This document shows positions 51,176 through 63,130 of a stretch of 64,000 nt of DNA, piece by piece. The DNA is from Leucogyrophana mollusca (lineage: Eukaryota; Basidiomycota; Agaricomycetes; Boletales). The position numbers and the translations under genes are program-made. The notes under the pieces are model-generated. The model was not told where the DNA came from and did no database searches. It saw only the letters and a program-made list of their open reading frames with translations. Each line of letters starts with the position of its first letter. Positions within the stretch are counted from its first letter, which is position 1. The stretch covers positions 33,951 through 97,950 of the forward strand of contig MU266423.1 in assembly GCA_021014945.1 (NCBI GenBank), written 5' to 3'.

Positions 51176-52245
51176 AAGACGAGCACCCCGGAGATCACAG
51201 CGCCCGCCTCACCAGCGGGGCAATGGCCAACCAAGACACACAGGTGCGTGTTTGGCCACATGCACAATCCAGAGAGAACTTGAACGAGCACATGCATACG
51301 AAGCCGTCCACAAATCTACAGCCTAGCCCCACCGCCGGTCGACGGTGTCGGCGCCCACCCGCGGTGCCCATGTGGGTGCAGATCCTGTGTTTCCGCAGAG
51401 GGCGCGGATGCCATTGCAGCATAGTGAAGCATAAGCGCATGCCACACTCGGGGTGTCTTTTACGAGATATATTGTGGTGGTGGGCGATCCGCAGGGGTAG
51501 TATGGCTAGCACAACCCGAGCCCTGCCATGGAAGGCTATAGCGAGGAAAGGAACGCGGGACCCGTGCAGCGAAGGGTAGTTGTAGAGTTGTTGAAAGGGT
51601 TTTGTGGGATGTCGAAGGCTTGTTGTGACACGGCCTGTGGGCACCAGCCAATCTCACTAAGGACTGATGAAGGGAAATTCAATTAGACAGTCGCGGCTCA
51701 CTTAGTCAGCCACGCACGTGGCGCGTCCGCCTCCGGTGGGCGACCCCAGCAACAGAGCGAGCGAGGGCGTCGAGGCGGGGAGAGCGTCCGAGTCGGGCGT
51801 TTGTGAGCACCAGACGAGCGCGACGTGACAGAGCTGACTAAGTCGGCTGGGACTGTCAATTTCCCGTTCAAGTTCATCAGCGGAACCCACACTGATAGGG
51901 GTTCAACGTTCAACCCCTTCACGGTAGGGACTGCAGTGAGAGCCCGACGGACACTCAGTCCTCAGTAGATACCCAGACGGAAACTCGTAGATACATGACC
52001 ATGACCCCCGCAGAACACCCATTTCGCCGCGCCGCACCCGCCCCGGCCCCAGAATCGCAGCCTAGCCTAGCCTCGTCTAGTAGCAGTATCATAACTCATA
52101 ACTCACCACCCCACCACCCCAACCCTAGGCCCGTCGTCGCAGTGTGTATCGTGTATCGTGTATCGTGCACACCCGTAGCTCGATAATCAACCAATAATGT
52201 TAATGATTGAGCACCTCGACTAACTAACTACACCTACACCTACAC
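51176..52245. other. Intergenic region with short tandem repeats
   Basis: About 1.07 kb with no supported gene. Near 52145-52167 the unit tgtatcg is repeated about three times, and near 52226-52250 cctaca units repeat about four times just before the COG8 stop. Confidence 0.4.
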
Positions 52246-54258
52246 CTACACCGCGCCCTCCCCGCCTATCCACCCCTCCCACTCCCTCACCACAGCATCG
52301 AGTGCGCCCCCGGCCTCTCCATCAAGTGCGCTCCGGGTCCCAGCCTCCCCATCCCCACCACCACCACCACCGCTTCCAACCCCGCCATCGCCAATAGCGT
52401 GCCCGTTCCCAGCCCCCGACGCTCCTCCAACCACGGCACCCCGCTCCCACCCGCCCATCGGCACGCCAAACACGCCCTCCACGACCGCGCGGCGCACGAA
52501 CGGCACGAGGACGCGGACGTACGCCGCCCCCGCCGCGCGCACGATCTCTAGCTCCCTCCTCTCCCTCTCCAGCTCCTTTTGTTCCGTTTCCTCCCCCTGC
52601 TCTCCCCTCACACCCGCCCCCCGGCTCGCGTAACTCACCGCCCACGCCAACATCTCCCCCGCGCCCGCCGCGAGCGCCCCCTCCGCGGCTCGCAGCACGC
52701 CCGGCATCGCCTCGCCCTCGCCCCCGAGGAGGCGCAGGCGGTTGAGCGCGCGGAGGTAGGCGTTGAGCGTTGCTGCGAGGGGCGGGAAGGCGGATAGGAG
52801 GGGGGGCGGGGTGTGTGGTGAAGTGGATGTGCTGGCGGCGGATGAGGATAGGGCATCGAGGGCGGGGAGAGTGGGGAGGGAGTGCGCATGGGAGGGGGCG
52901 AGGAGCCAGGTGGAGGGCGGGGCGGGTTTTGATTTCGTTGTTGTTGTTGTGATGGTGGTGGTGGTGGTTGTGGTGACGGGGGGCTTGATGAAGTACGAGG
53001 AGAAGAGCTGGGAGGCGCCGTGCTGGATGTCGTGTGTGAACCCGCGGGTGACGGCGCGGCAGAGGAGGGGCGAGAGGAGCGCGCGGAAGTCCTGGATGGG
53101 GCGGAATGTTAGCGTTTAACTATGAGTGCACGCGTGCGCGAGACTGACCATTCCTACACGCGCGAGCGCGGAGCTGCAGTACGCGAGCTGCGTCGCGAGG
53201 GGTGCGAGATGCGGGTACGCGCGGTGGAGGTGCGTCTCGAGGGTCGGGAGGAGCAGCGCCAGGAGGGTCGGCGGGAGCGTCTGCTTGATGGTGTGGGACG
53301 GCGGAGGTGGGAGGTCCTGCGGTGCGGAGGCACCCAGGGAGCGCTCAAGGAAGATGGTAGTGTACTGTGTGATGAGGTCATACGCGCCCTCGCGCCAGGC
53401 GTCGACGTACTTCTTGAGAAACCGCGCGGCGTCCTCTCCGTCCCTGTCCATATCGCGCTCGCGATCCTCGATATTCGCGCTGGACGTCGGGGCGTGCGGG
53501 GCGATGCCGGCGTCGCGCTCGAGGCCCTGGAGGGCGTTGCGCAGGCAGTTTATGCGGGCGCTGACAAAGGCGAGGGCGAGCTCGTCTTCGGGCATTGCGT
53601 GCATCCTGCGGAGGAACTGCACGGCCTTCCAGAAGGCGGGAAGCTTGCGGGCGGGGTCGTGGAGGGTGTCGAGGAGGAGGAGGCGCATGGCGTGGAGGGA
53701 GGACGCCACCTCCGCCTGGAGGGAGGCGGCGAGCTGCAGCGGCATCTCGGCACCGTCGGCAGGGAGGGTTTTGAGGGCGGCGTTGGCGTGGGCAGCGAGA
53801 GCGAGCGCCTCTGCGTAGAGGGCGTTGCGGACGCAGGTGTCGATGAGGACGGGGACGTCGAGTAAATCGCGGAGCTTGTCGTGCTGCTCGAGCACGACAC
53901 GTGCTTTTTGGCGGTCCTCGACGACGCTGGGGCCGCTGCGCTCGCGGAACACACGCGCGGCGTCGTCGAGGGCGGGGAGGGCGCTGGTGAGGAGGGCGTC
54001 GAGGGCGGTGTCGAGGGAGGAGAGGGAGCCGAGGAGGGCGGTGGAGGTCTCGTGCAGGGACAGGAACGTCGCGTACGACGTGTGCGTCAGCGCAGTCAGC
54101 GACGACGTCACCGTGTGCGATTGCGTCGTCAGCGCAGTCGGCGTCGACAGCAGCTCGCTCAGCGCTAGATTCGGCAGGGAGGCGAGGTAGGCGGCATTGG
54201 AGGGAGATGGGCTGGGGAGGATGTCGGCGAGGGATGTGAGCTCGTTGTGGGGTGCCAT
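52246..54258 (-). CDS. COG8: Conserved oligomeric Golgi complex subunit 8
   Basis: Two exons, 54258-53149 and 53091-52246, give 651 residues. COG8 (Dor1) belongs to the lobe B subcomplex that tethers vesicles in retrograde intra-Golgi traffic. The N-terminal half matches the Dor1 domain: YLASLPNLALSELL, QHDKLRDLLDVPVLIDTCVR, YAEALALAAHANA, and FWKAVQFLRRMHAMPEDELA, then RFLKKYVDAWREGAYDLITQY. The second exon holds RALLSPLLCRAVTRGFTHDI and a poly-Thr tract (about 53000-52935). It ends with a Gly-rich low-complexity segment, so its last 150 residues are poorly constrained. GC-rich throughout, which explains the long ORFs in other frames. The first 90 bases have a stray copy at 57641-57739. Confidence 0.92.
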
Positions 54259-54572
54259 CGCTGCTCAAGGCAGAATCGAAGGGTTTCCTAATTGGCTGTC
54301 CGAAAAGGTGCCGCACTTGTCCCGATATAGTCACAACAAGCCTTGGACATTTGATCACACTCTTTCAACAACTCTTTGACTGCCCCTGCTGCGTGCTGCA
54401 TTGCTTTCCTCGCCGTAGCGTGCCAAAGCTTGCCTCGTATCTCGCCCCAGGTTCGTGCTAGCCATACTGGTCACAGCGGCACCGATGGCTTCCACAGCCA
54501 GAAACATGTGCATTCCCGACACCCTTCGCCATCCCCGGCAGACAAAGCAACTGTGCGAACAGGCCGATCATT
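54259..54572. other. COG8 upstream region
   Basis: COG8 promoter on the minus strand. From about 54518 it includes the second copy of the short dispersed repeat found at 48431-48508. Confidence 0.4.
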
Positions 54573-57524
54573 GGCGTCTCTAGCTCCACGTGTCATTTGT
54601 GACGGTCGTACGACTGAAGGTCCCGCAGGTATGGAGAGAGATGTAGGGTCCCTACCTAGGCTATACACAGCTAGGCATACTACTAGTGCAAAGTAAGCGC
54701 ATGTTTGAATTCTTGTGCTTCACTAGTCTCATTAAGCTTTTACAGTATCTCCCATATACCCAGCCCGTCAAATGAGTGTGATTTTGTTCGGAAGAGCGGA
54801 CATGGCGAACGCCGTCGAGCCCGTTCAAGGCCCCTCTCGGACCAACGATGAGCATAGTAAGAGTGACCTCTATCCACTAAGTCTCCGTTTCTTCCCCGAG
54901 CATGCCTTCATCCGGAAGTCGACGTCTAATTCGGTTGTCCTGGCCGGCACTACACTTGGCACTAGCAACAGCGAGCCCGTTCCCCAGTCAGCCGCCGAAT
55001 CCACTCGTGGGTCAGAGCATCAGACATGACGCCAATTCTCGTCCTCCAGGGACTCCGGCTCAAGATCCCAGCTGACGGGTCTAGGCCCGTCTTCCAATTC
55101 CCGTCTACGTGAGCGTCAGTACCAAGGCGCAGTCTCAGCATCTATCAGATCGCTCACAACTAACCTCATTCTGTTAGGGGTCTGAAAGCGGAAACGACGC
55201 GCTGCCGTCGCCGTAAGGGCGGTTATCGGGACAGTACTAATCTATGCGCGCCTCGCATTGTTCGGGTATGACTCAATACAGTAATTGCACTGCCAATGAT
55301 GTAGACCGAGGTTGTTACCCTCATGGCTCAGTCCAAAGTGTCGTCGCGGTAACTAGAAACCTAACCGACAAGCGCTCCAACCTGATTAACGCCCTATCGT
55401 GCCTATCTATTTCTCAGCGCTTCCTGAACTGAGATGCATATAATGCGCGTCCCTCATCCACTGCGACTCCCAATCTCGTCCCCAGATATCCGGTCATGCA
55501 GCGTCTTCTGTGGGGTTCTTTCCTCCTAGCTGGTACCGCACTTGGTACCAGCAATAACGAAGCCGATTCCGTAGCCAGCTGTCGAGCGCGGTCGTGGGTC
55601 AGAGCACCGGATATGATGCCAGGCACCGTCCTCAAAGGCGACGTCAACATTATGCTCGACGGAGATTGTGCAGAAGTCAAGAATTACTCACTTGGATTGC
55701 GCCTCAAGGAGCGTATCTTCTTTAAGATACCGTGAGTGCTTCGTAAAGACTCTTCTATCTACGATATGGTTTTCACTGTCTGAATACAGGCGAGAAGGTG
55801 CCGCAATTCCTGCCCGGCCGAAATCTGGGGTCTCTCAGGGACTCCGGGGTCAGCTTGACCAAGGCATCTTCAGCCCAGCTCCGGACTGGGGGGTCTGGGG
55901 ATTGGCGAGGAGCAAAGACACCGATAGCAGTGCATGGGAAACTTATGAGGAGGCTGTCAGGAACGAGGACATATGGTTCGTTCATGAAGAGGAGGCGGTA
56001 ACATTCGAGATTAGATTTCCACTAGAGACACCCCATGATGGTACGTTTTAAGTTCCGCTCGAGATAATGTCTAAATGGATTCTCTCAAGTGTCGCAGTCA
56101 AGTGCGGTCGTGTCAGAATTCGGTCTCCTGGTGCCAGATACCAATTATCCTCCTGCCATGGATCACGCCAAAAGCGGCACCCATCTCGGAGGGGATGAAG
56201 TGCGTTGCCACGGACTGTCATTTCTTGCCCTTTTCTAATCGTTCCTTCAATAATAGATTGTTCAGGCTGAATCCGTTTATGAATATTTCACGGAGATCCA
56301 TTTCGCGAATGGAACCCTGAAGGAAATCTCGGCCGGAATAACCGCGTTTCAACCTCTCTACCCTCCGGTCGCCGAGAGAAAGTCGACAGTAATGCTGCAG
56401 CTGGAATCCGACCGACACATACCAGCAGGGACACCGGATCCGTTACAGAGCAATTATACTGCCGAGATTACGGTCCCAGTTGGTCTATCATTTTTGCAAG
56501 GTGAGCTTGTGAGCGTCGATTTGAACGCCATACCTTGATTCTGAAATGTTGCTGCCATTTTCAGGTTCGAAGCAAAATCTAAGTGTCGTCCTTCATCGTT
56601 TGGGATATAGCAACAGAACGGACAGCCCTACGCACGTCTCTGTTCACCATCAATTCCGTGCATTACCTCATTGGTCTAGTCTCGTCTTTGATCCCGGGAA
56701 TCGCACCTACCGAACTACCTATACGAATCGCGTACTGTCAACGACGCTGGATTTCGAACCCATCGTGCGCAACTATCAATGTCTGAAAGATGACACTCCC
56801 TCGATTGTCTTCCAGAAGCCAACCCAGGTCGACTCTGATCAGCATAATGAAGCAGGTCACCCTGCCACAATGACATCGGAGCCAATCACACTTCCCTTCC
56901 ATGTCGGCCGCGAGTCTATTCCCGACTTTGCCGCTCGCTATCAGAAGTTGTCTAGCGAGCTTTGGACTCATCTCACTGTTCCCAGGGCACCGGAGGAGCC
57001 CCTATATCCCACCGATCCATTCAGCGAAGTACCCGTGGGCAAAGTCGATGACGAACAGTATGACTGGGTTCCGTGGGCAAAACCCGATAACTTAAGGCGT
57101 CGGCTTCGTATGCTCAGAGGTTGTGTCGATATCTCAGTGGTGCTCGAGACCCCATCTGCGGTGGCGGTAACACCACCTCATTACCTTTCCGCCGATGCAC
57201 GCACGCCAACCTTTGTCGACCATTCTACCATCCCTGACCTGCTCGCAGAAACACGGGAAGAGCGCAACCTTCGGGCTCCATTGGCGAGTCATCAAATCAA
57301 GGTAATTCCCAAGGGTGAAGAGGTGATTCTCAGATACTTCTCTGGACACCAGTGGAGGTATCCGATATATGTTGGGGAAACATGGGTGAAGAAAGTTCTA
57401 CCGCGATTGGAACGCAACTTGGAAGGAAAGGATACGCGTGGCAGCGCGTTTGTGGTGCAAGGTGAATGATCTTCGATGGAGTCGCCGACTAAGTCTCGAA
57501 TATTCAATCTATTTGCCGGACCTT
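54573..57524 (+). repeat. Segmental duplication, copy B (2.9 kb)
   Basis: Direct-orientation copy of 12602-15503. Ends are sharp on the right (ccggacctt, then gtaatt instead of agcaca). On its far side, 57641-57739, lies a copy of the COG8 5' end, while the genuine COG8 5' end is at 54190-54281. The block and some flank are thus bracketed by about 95-bp direct repeats. Confidence 0.92.
55496..57469 (+). CDS. Predicted secreted protein with arrestin-like N-terminal half (duplicate B)
   Basis: Same five-exon structure as duplicate A (55496-55731, 55790-56040, 56090-56199, 56257-56500, 56565-57469), 581 residues, with all splice sites and the frame intact. The signal peptide is MQRLLWGSFLLAGTALGTS. 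In the last 301 residues I count about 20 differences from duplicate A. In exon 2 a cluster of changes (KSGVSQGLRGQLDQGIF against TSEASQGFWSQRNEDIF) stands out in otherwise close sequence. Both copies appear functional, which argues for selection on dosage or diversification. Secretion is predicted; function is unknown. Confidence 0.8.
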
Positions 57525-57640
57525 GTAATTAGCAAGGGGCCACCAATTGCAAGATTAGAGTTTCTGACACTGGGTATGTACTGACTCCCCGAGTTGCAAC
57601 TGTTGTTCGCCCCCGGGGCCCAGTTTCGACTCTTTGGCTA

Positions 57641-57739
57641 GGCGGCATTGGAGCCTGGAGGGAGATGGGCTGGGGTGGATGTCGATGAGGGATGTGAGCT
57701 CGTTGCGTGCTGTCATCGCTGCTCAAGGCAGAATCGAAG
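57641..57739 (-). pseudogene. Stray copy of the COG8 5' end
   Basis: About 95 bases matching 54190-54281, which covers the first 23 codons of COG8 and 20 bases upstream. Shared words include ggagggagatgggctgggg, gagggatgtgagctcgttg and catcgctgctcaaggcagaa. The start codon is mutated (gccatcgct has become gtcatcgct). It is not a gene. Confidence 0.85.
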
Positions 57740-57774
57740 CCGACATCGGTTACTTAGTCAACTATCCTGGGAAT

Positions 57775-58040
57775 ACCCGGGAGGAAGACCGATGGTTTTC
57801 CGATCGAGCTCGCCGAGTAGTAGTACTGCTCTCCTCCGAATCGAAACTACTGGTACCGCAGACCGTAACCACTATCGTCGCCGCGGAAATAAACCTATCT
57901 CGAAGAGCTGCTCTGTCCGCCATCCTGGGTGTTATCTCCGTGCTGATCCATACCTTATCCACCCTCGCCATGCTACGATGCTAATGCCACGGAGCGCGGT
58001 AGGGCCCTGCCATGTAGTGCGCATACTAGTAAAACTCACT
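57775..58040 (+). repeat. Degraded copy of the terpene synthase promoter
   Basis: Resembles 48893-49240: ccgggaggaagacc, atcctgggtgtt, ccttatccaccctcgccatgct and tgccatgtagtgcgcata correspond in order to pieces upstream of the synthase. The palindrome is reduced to ctacgatgctaatgccacgg and the TATA box to catact. No synthase coding sequence follows. Confidence 0.65.
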
Positions 58041-58398
58041 CCTGTGGAATAGGGACGCAGAGTTTGGCGGCAAGGTGTGTTGTGATTGAAGTACCAATGA
58101 CCCTTCAACCAATTGCACGGAGTCGAGACATTCCTGGCTTGCGTTCGCGCGGGGCCCACCGGCGTAGGAGGATGAGTAGCTAGCCTTATTTCATGCGTTC
58201 GTGTACTGCGACTTGGAGTCCAATTTTCGAATGCACTCCCCGCGCTTGACCTTGCTCGACTTCCGTACGTCGTAAGCTTCCTCGGGGATGCAAGGTCTAA
58301 GAATACAGGGAAAACGTAGATACATAAATGACATCAGTCCCGCCATCCCACTCGCGCTCAGGCTATACGAGCCTCCGACGCCCCCCCCCCTCACCTCA

Positions 58399-60833
58399 TC
58401 AGGCAGTCTCCCCGTCAGCCGACTCAGACTCCCGCTTCTCATGCACTTCGTGCACGTCGTGGTGGTAGTGTTTGACACTCGGCTTCCAGCCGGCGGAGCG
58501 CCAGGGCATGACGCCAGAGCGGTACATTTCGTCGACCTGTGAGCCGGGGAAAAGGGCGGTCAGATCCGAATCTGGGTGCGGAGTGCGGGGGAAATAACAG
58601 TACCTCCTCGAGAGTGAGGCCTTTAGTCTCGGGGATTGCAAAGTAGACATAGAAGAACGCGAAGACGAGGACCCCGAAGAAGACCAGGAGGATCATGGGA
58701 CCGATCCTATCAGATGGACGTTAAACGAACGCGGTAAACCTCGATACAGAAGCCACATACTTCGCAACAATCCTGGGCGAGAAGAACGAAAGCATGAAGT
58801 TCCAGAACCAATCTAGTTTCTCAATCAGCCGCACGCTCCATGGCACCAAAGGGACACCGTACTTGTAGCACTCCCAAGAGCAATTGCCTTGGGGCGGACT
58901 CTGAGGGGGAAGGACTCGCCGAGATACACCCACGGCGTCGGGCCCCACGTCGTGCCGTATATGAAGACCTGCAGCACCGCGAACGCGATGACGACGTCCC
59001 CACCGGCCCTGTTGCGCGTTGTAAGCGCGGAGGCCGGGGTCCCGGTCGGCGCGAGCGTGAAGTGACCGACCAGGGCGACCTAACTTGGGATCAGCCTTAC
59101 ATGGGCGATAAGCAAAATAAGAGGACTTGCGATAATGGCACAGAAGGATTGGAAGAAGGCGCCGATGAGGAGGGACTGTGGTTCCGGGATGAGAGGGCGA
59201 TTAGCAAGTATGTAAAGAGGGCACGTACTCGGCGACGACCCCAGGCTTCGATGAAATAGAGGGCAGGGAGAGTACCAGCGACCGAGACCGCTCCAAGGAT
59301 CGTCTGGATGATATAAGGTGAAAGACTACAACACGTCAAGAAGGCACGTAAAACATGCCACATAGCAGAGGCTTACCCCGCGCCTGCCATTTCGAAGAAC
59401 GTGTCTCCGTAATAATCTGTCGAAACACGTCCGAGTCAGTGCGACAACGCGGATGCGATACGCGACAGCGCTCACAGTAGAAATTCTGTCCATTGAGCTG
59501 TTGGAGGAACTGGAGCATCATGCCGTTGAGCGTCCGTCGCCAGAGCGCGTTTCTCGGCGAGAAGCACTCCGCCCACGTCGCCTTCCCGCCTTCGTTCTCG
59601 GCTTTGATCGCAAAGTCGAGCTCTTCGACGATCTCGACGACGAGCGCGTCGTTCTCATCGACACCGTTTAGCTCTGCGATCACCTTGCGCGCCTCCGCCT
59701 CCCTGCCGGTACCGAGGAGGTGACGCCTTCGTTGCGCCGCGTGAGCGACGGAAAGACATGCAGCGAGTTCGGAATCACACTCACGGAGACTCGGGCAAGA
59801 AGAACATCCCAGATAGGAGAATCCCGCCCCAGACCATCTGCAACCCAACAGGGATACGCCACGACGCAGAGTTGCTGAGCGTGTGCGACCCGAGCTCGAA
59901 CAGGTAACTCAAGAATATCCTAGTGGGGGACGTTATTTCAGCCACGACACACAACGACGCAGTATCCATCCACGGCGTACCCCGTAATGATCTGCACTTG
60001 GTAGATGACCAATATCGTTCCACGAATGGCTTTGGGCGCCGTCTCGCCGTTGTAGAGCGGTACAATGGCTGCATGTGGATCGTCGGTGTTCGGACTGCGG
60101 TTATCACCAAGGGATGTAGCCCGTACCTGAAAGTGACCCGACCCCAAGGCCAGCAATGAATCTCCCAATGACCAATTGGACGAGAGAATACGTCGTCCCA
60201 GTTTGGATCGCGACCCCAGCCGTGAAGATCGCCGACCAAAAGAGGATGGAACCACGACGACCCATTCGGTCAGCCGTGAAAGCCTGCGCGAGAGCGCCAC
60301 TGGTAGGGCATCAGACGAGGGCAGGGCGAACACCGCAAAGAGCTCACACAAAGGTTCTGGTGCCAAAACATCGTGAATAAAGGCGGGAACTGTGATACTG
60401 GGAGGGCCTTACCCTGCAGACAGCAGCGAGACTATGATAGATTGTCTCGAGCTGGAGAGATATGGTTGGCCGTCCGGGCCAGGTTGTCCAAACCTCATTA
60501 TGAAGTCGGGCATAATTAAACATCCCTAAGCGCGCAAAATAAGGACTAGGGGAGCCGGGAAAAGGTTGGAAATTTACGGAAATAACACCCATGTCGTATC
60601 CGAACAAGAATCCTTAATGAAGATGTTAACCTATGGGGAGGATTAGTTAATGAAGTATGGCTATTCGCAGAGAGACTTACATAGGCATAAAACACATCTC
60701 TATCACCTACCTCCTACAAGTTGCACAGTCCACAATGAGATTAGCAAACCGCGAAAAAACGGAGGCACTCACCGAAAGCAATGAATATCGCAAGCAAGAC
60801 TGCTCTGCGACTCGTTGGGACGTCTCCCGCCAT
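58399..60833 (-). CDS. Sugar (hexose) transporter, major facilitator superfamily
   Basis: About fourteen exons chain in frame into a protein of roughly 530 residues. It starts MAGDVPTSRRAVLLAIFIAF (60833) and runs into GFLFGYDMGVISG. Sugar-porter signatures follow in order: DRMGRRGS, GRFIAGLGVGSLS, VPLYNGETAPKAIRGT, FFLPESPRHLL, FLQQLNGQNFYYYGDTFF, EAWGRRR, WVYLGESFPLRVRPKA and PETKGLTLEE. Twelve membrane helices are expected. The cytosolic C-tail is His/Glu-rich and ends SESADGETA. It should import hexoses by proton symport at the plasma membrane; the substrate cannot be fixed. Two broken relatives flank the terpene synthase at 47882-48302 and 50795-51175. Internal exon borders are approximate. 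Confidence 0.92.
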
Positions 60834-62385
60834 GATGTGTTCTATGGGGTCTACAGTCTAAGAAAAGGGTCAAACGGCAGACGGGCCACAGAAGACACCT
60901 CGTCTGGGATGTCACGCTTAAGTATCCATATTTCGGACAAGGAGTAAACATCAAGGCGTACGTAGCGGTCATATGACGGTAGACGGCGTGACACGGACCG
61001 GAACACATGGAGATAGAGCTCCCCTTGCGGTGCTCACGCAGAAGGCACCTGCAAAACCAATGAAACGCGTTGGAGCAGCCCCGGGGAGAAGGCGCGCTTC
61101 TCTCCCCTTCCCGAAGGCTGCAGATAAGACAGCTTCGACGACCTTCAGCATCCCTTGGGTAAAGAACGACGATAGGATGTTGGCAGAGCCGGTCACTTCG
61201 TTCTGCTGTGTTCCCGTAGGGGAAACGCTATTCTGAGCAGGGTCTAGAAAAGGGTGCTCCTTGATTCTTGCGAGTGTCGGCGCCCCGTCTCCCTCAGTAA
61301 TTGGATATATGTCCCGGTTTTCAATCCTCGTCCGACGCAACGCGTGACCACCCACTCACTCATTCATTCGTTGCCAACGCGCAACCACGGAGCTTCGTTT
61401 TGTTCGCCGATCGGGCTGCGTCTATGTGGAGAAATGAACCCAGAGATGAATGAACGTCAGAATGTGAGAGTCTATCAGGTCACCCCGTGGGGGGTTCTAA
61501 TCATAGAGTCATAGAGATCATCCCCCGTTCACACGGCGTTCACATGTTCGCGAAGATCGGAGGACCGCTCTACCGCACCGCGGATTAGTACTAGTGGAGC
61601 CTCGTCAGGTCGACAAGCCGGACATGGGCAACTCGGCACTTACATTTTGCGTTTAGAATTGTGCGAGACCTGGCTGCCATGGGCGCTCGGCTCATCTGTG
61701 ATGTCCGAGTCAGGATTGCAGCCAGAAACCTCGAGTCAACTGAAGTCGCTGCGGCGCAGGAATTGAGCGAACTACGAGTTGGCGGCCCGGTAGAGAATCG
61801 ATAGGCAATCCGGGCAGCAGTCTGAGTATGTTACTGGCTGGCGGGTCATCAACAGTGAACGAGGTTCTACTGTCTTATCGACCACTGTCTTGTAAGCAAA
61901 TATTCCTTCCAAGAAGATTTGCGGCGCCTGTGGCAGAGTGTGTGAACTGATTCAGAGCTGAGAATTGTGGAAGTTCAGGGACAGGCGCACGGTCGGATTA
62001 CCAACCTGAAAGAGTTGTCGCGGAGTCCAATGCCTGCAGACTGGCCACTTTGACAGAATCCATGCTGCTACGTAGCTACTTTAGTGCGCACGGTTCATTA
62101 TGTTCGTCGCAAATGTCTTGCAGCAGATGCGGTGAGAATGACGTACACTCGAAGTAGCCGATGACATTACACAAATCGTGCGGAAATAATGGAGTCTGTT
62201 ACAGTCGAGTAACAACAATGTCCGTACCATGCGAAAAAGGAATGCAACTGTAAGTCTACCTATGCTTGATGTCCAACCTAGAATAAGAAATGTCCGATTA
62301 TAATGACAGTCGTGATGTTCCCAAAACTGATTATCATGGTCCCTGTAATCCCTCCCTCCTGTCCGTCATTGGGAGATGGTCCGTC
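60834..62385. other. Intergenic region of 1.55 kb
   Basis: Contains the transporter promoter and the 3' end of the gene at 62386. A minus-strand ORF of 128 codons (61355-60969) has no recognisable domain. No repeats are evident. Confidence 0.4.
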
Positions 62386-63130
62386 TCAGTTCCGCGCGCG
62401 GCGCAGGGTAGTGAACCCTGAAAGGAACATTATGACGAGTGTCGCAAGTACCCCCGTGAGGGCCGGATGCGCTGTGAATTGTGACAGAGCGCCTGAGCAA
62501 CCTGCACATTGCCAGCCTATATGGGGATGAACGCAGCTCGTCAGTAAAGCACACCTTTGATCAAGGCCAGGGCATTAACTTACCACTGGCTAAAGGAGTA
62601 TATGCCTGTGGAGTGTACAATGCAAATATGAGGTTGCTGTTGGGTTCCAGGTAACCAGGCTCGGCCGCAGCGCTGGGCCCATCATCACCCCATATGTGCA
62701 AAGTGTAGCTTGCCGGGTCTAACGGTGCGCTAGGGTTTGCTTGCTGGTACCCATAAGGGTACCACACTACACTGGACGAATCTCCCGGAATGATTCCATT
62801 TGTCGGACCCACAGCGTACGTATTCCCGTTTTGACAGACAGCCGAGACAGTGAGGCTCGTGGGGGTCACGTATAGACCTGTGAAGTTCCACGCGAAGGTG
62901 ATGTACTCTCCCTGAGCGATTTTGTAATATGACGTCGACTGCATAGGAGGCTGGGTGATGGTGATCATGCCTGGTCCTGCGATTGCAGGAATGCTGGTAG
63001 TGCTAGCGCTAGCCGTCTGGGTGGCCGTTCCGACAGACCCAGATGCAGAAGATGCTGCTGCTGAAGATACTGATGCTACGGTGGTCTGAGAGGCTCCACC
63101 AGCCTGCCGACGTTGAAGATCGTAGCTCAT
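62386..63130 (-). CDS. DUF7137-like single-pass membrane or cell-wall protein
   Basis: Two exons, 63130-62584 and 62516-62386, give 225 residues. A Ser/Ala/Thr-rich N-terminal region (residues 10-50) is followed by a compact domain: MITITQPPMQSTSYYKIAQG, YITFAWNFTGLYVTPTSLTV, CQNGNTYAVGPTNGIIPG, ASYTLHIWGDDGP and FALYTPQAYTPL. The second exon adds WQCAGCSGA and a C-terminal helix (LTGVLATLVIMFLSGFTTL) ending in RRARN. This layout is that of the fungal DUF7137 family, of unknown function. I found no signal peptide from the ATG used, so an upstream exon may be missing. Confidence 0.8.

Noticed and set aside
53122..53865. Plus-strand ORFs of 230-247 codons
   Set aside because: Antisense shadows of GC-rich COG8 exon 1.
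53378..54358. 326-codon minus-strand ORF overlapping COG8
   Set aside because: Out-of-frame Arg/Pro-rich shadow in the same GC-rich exon.
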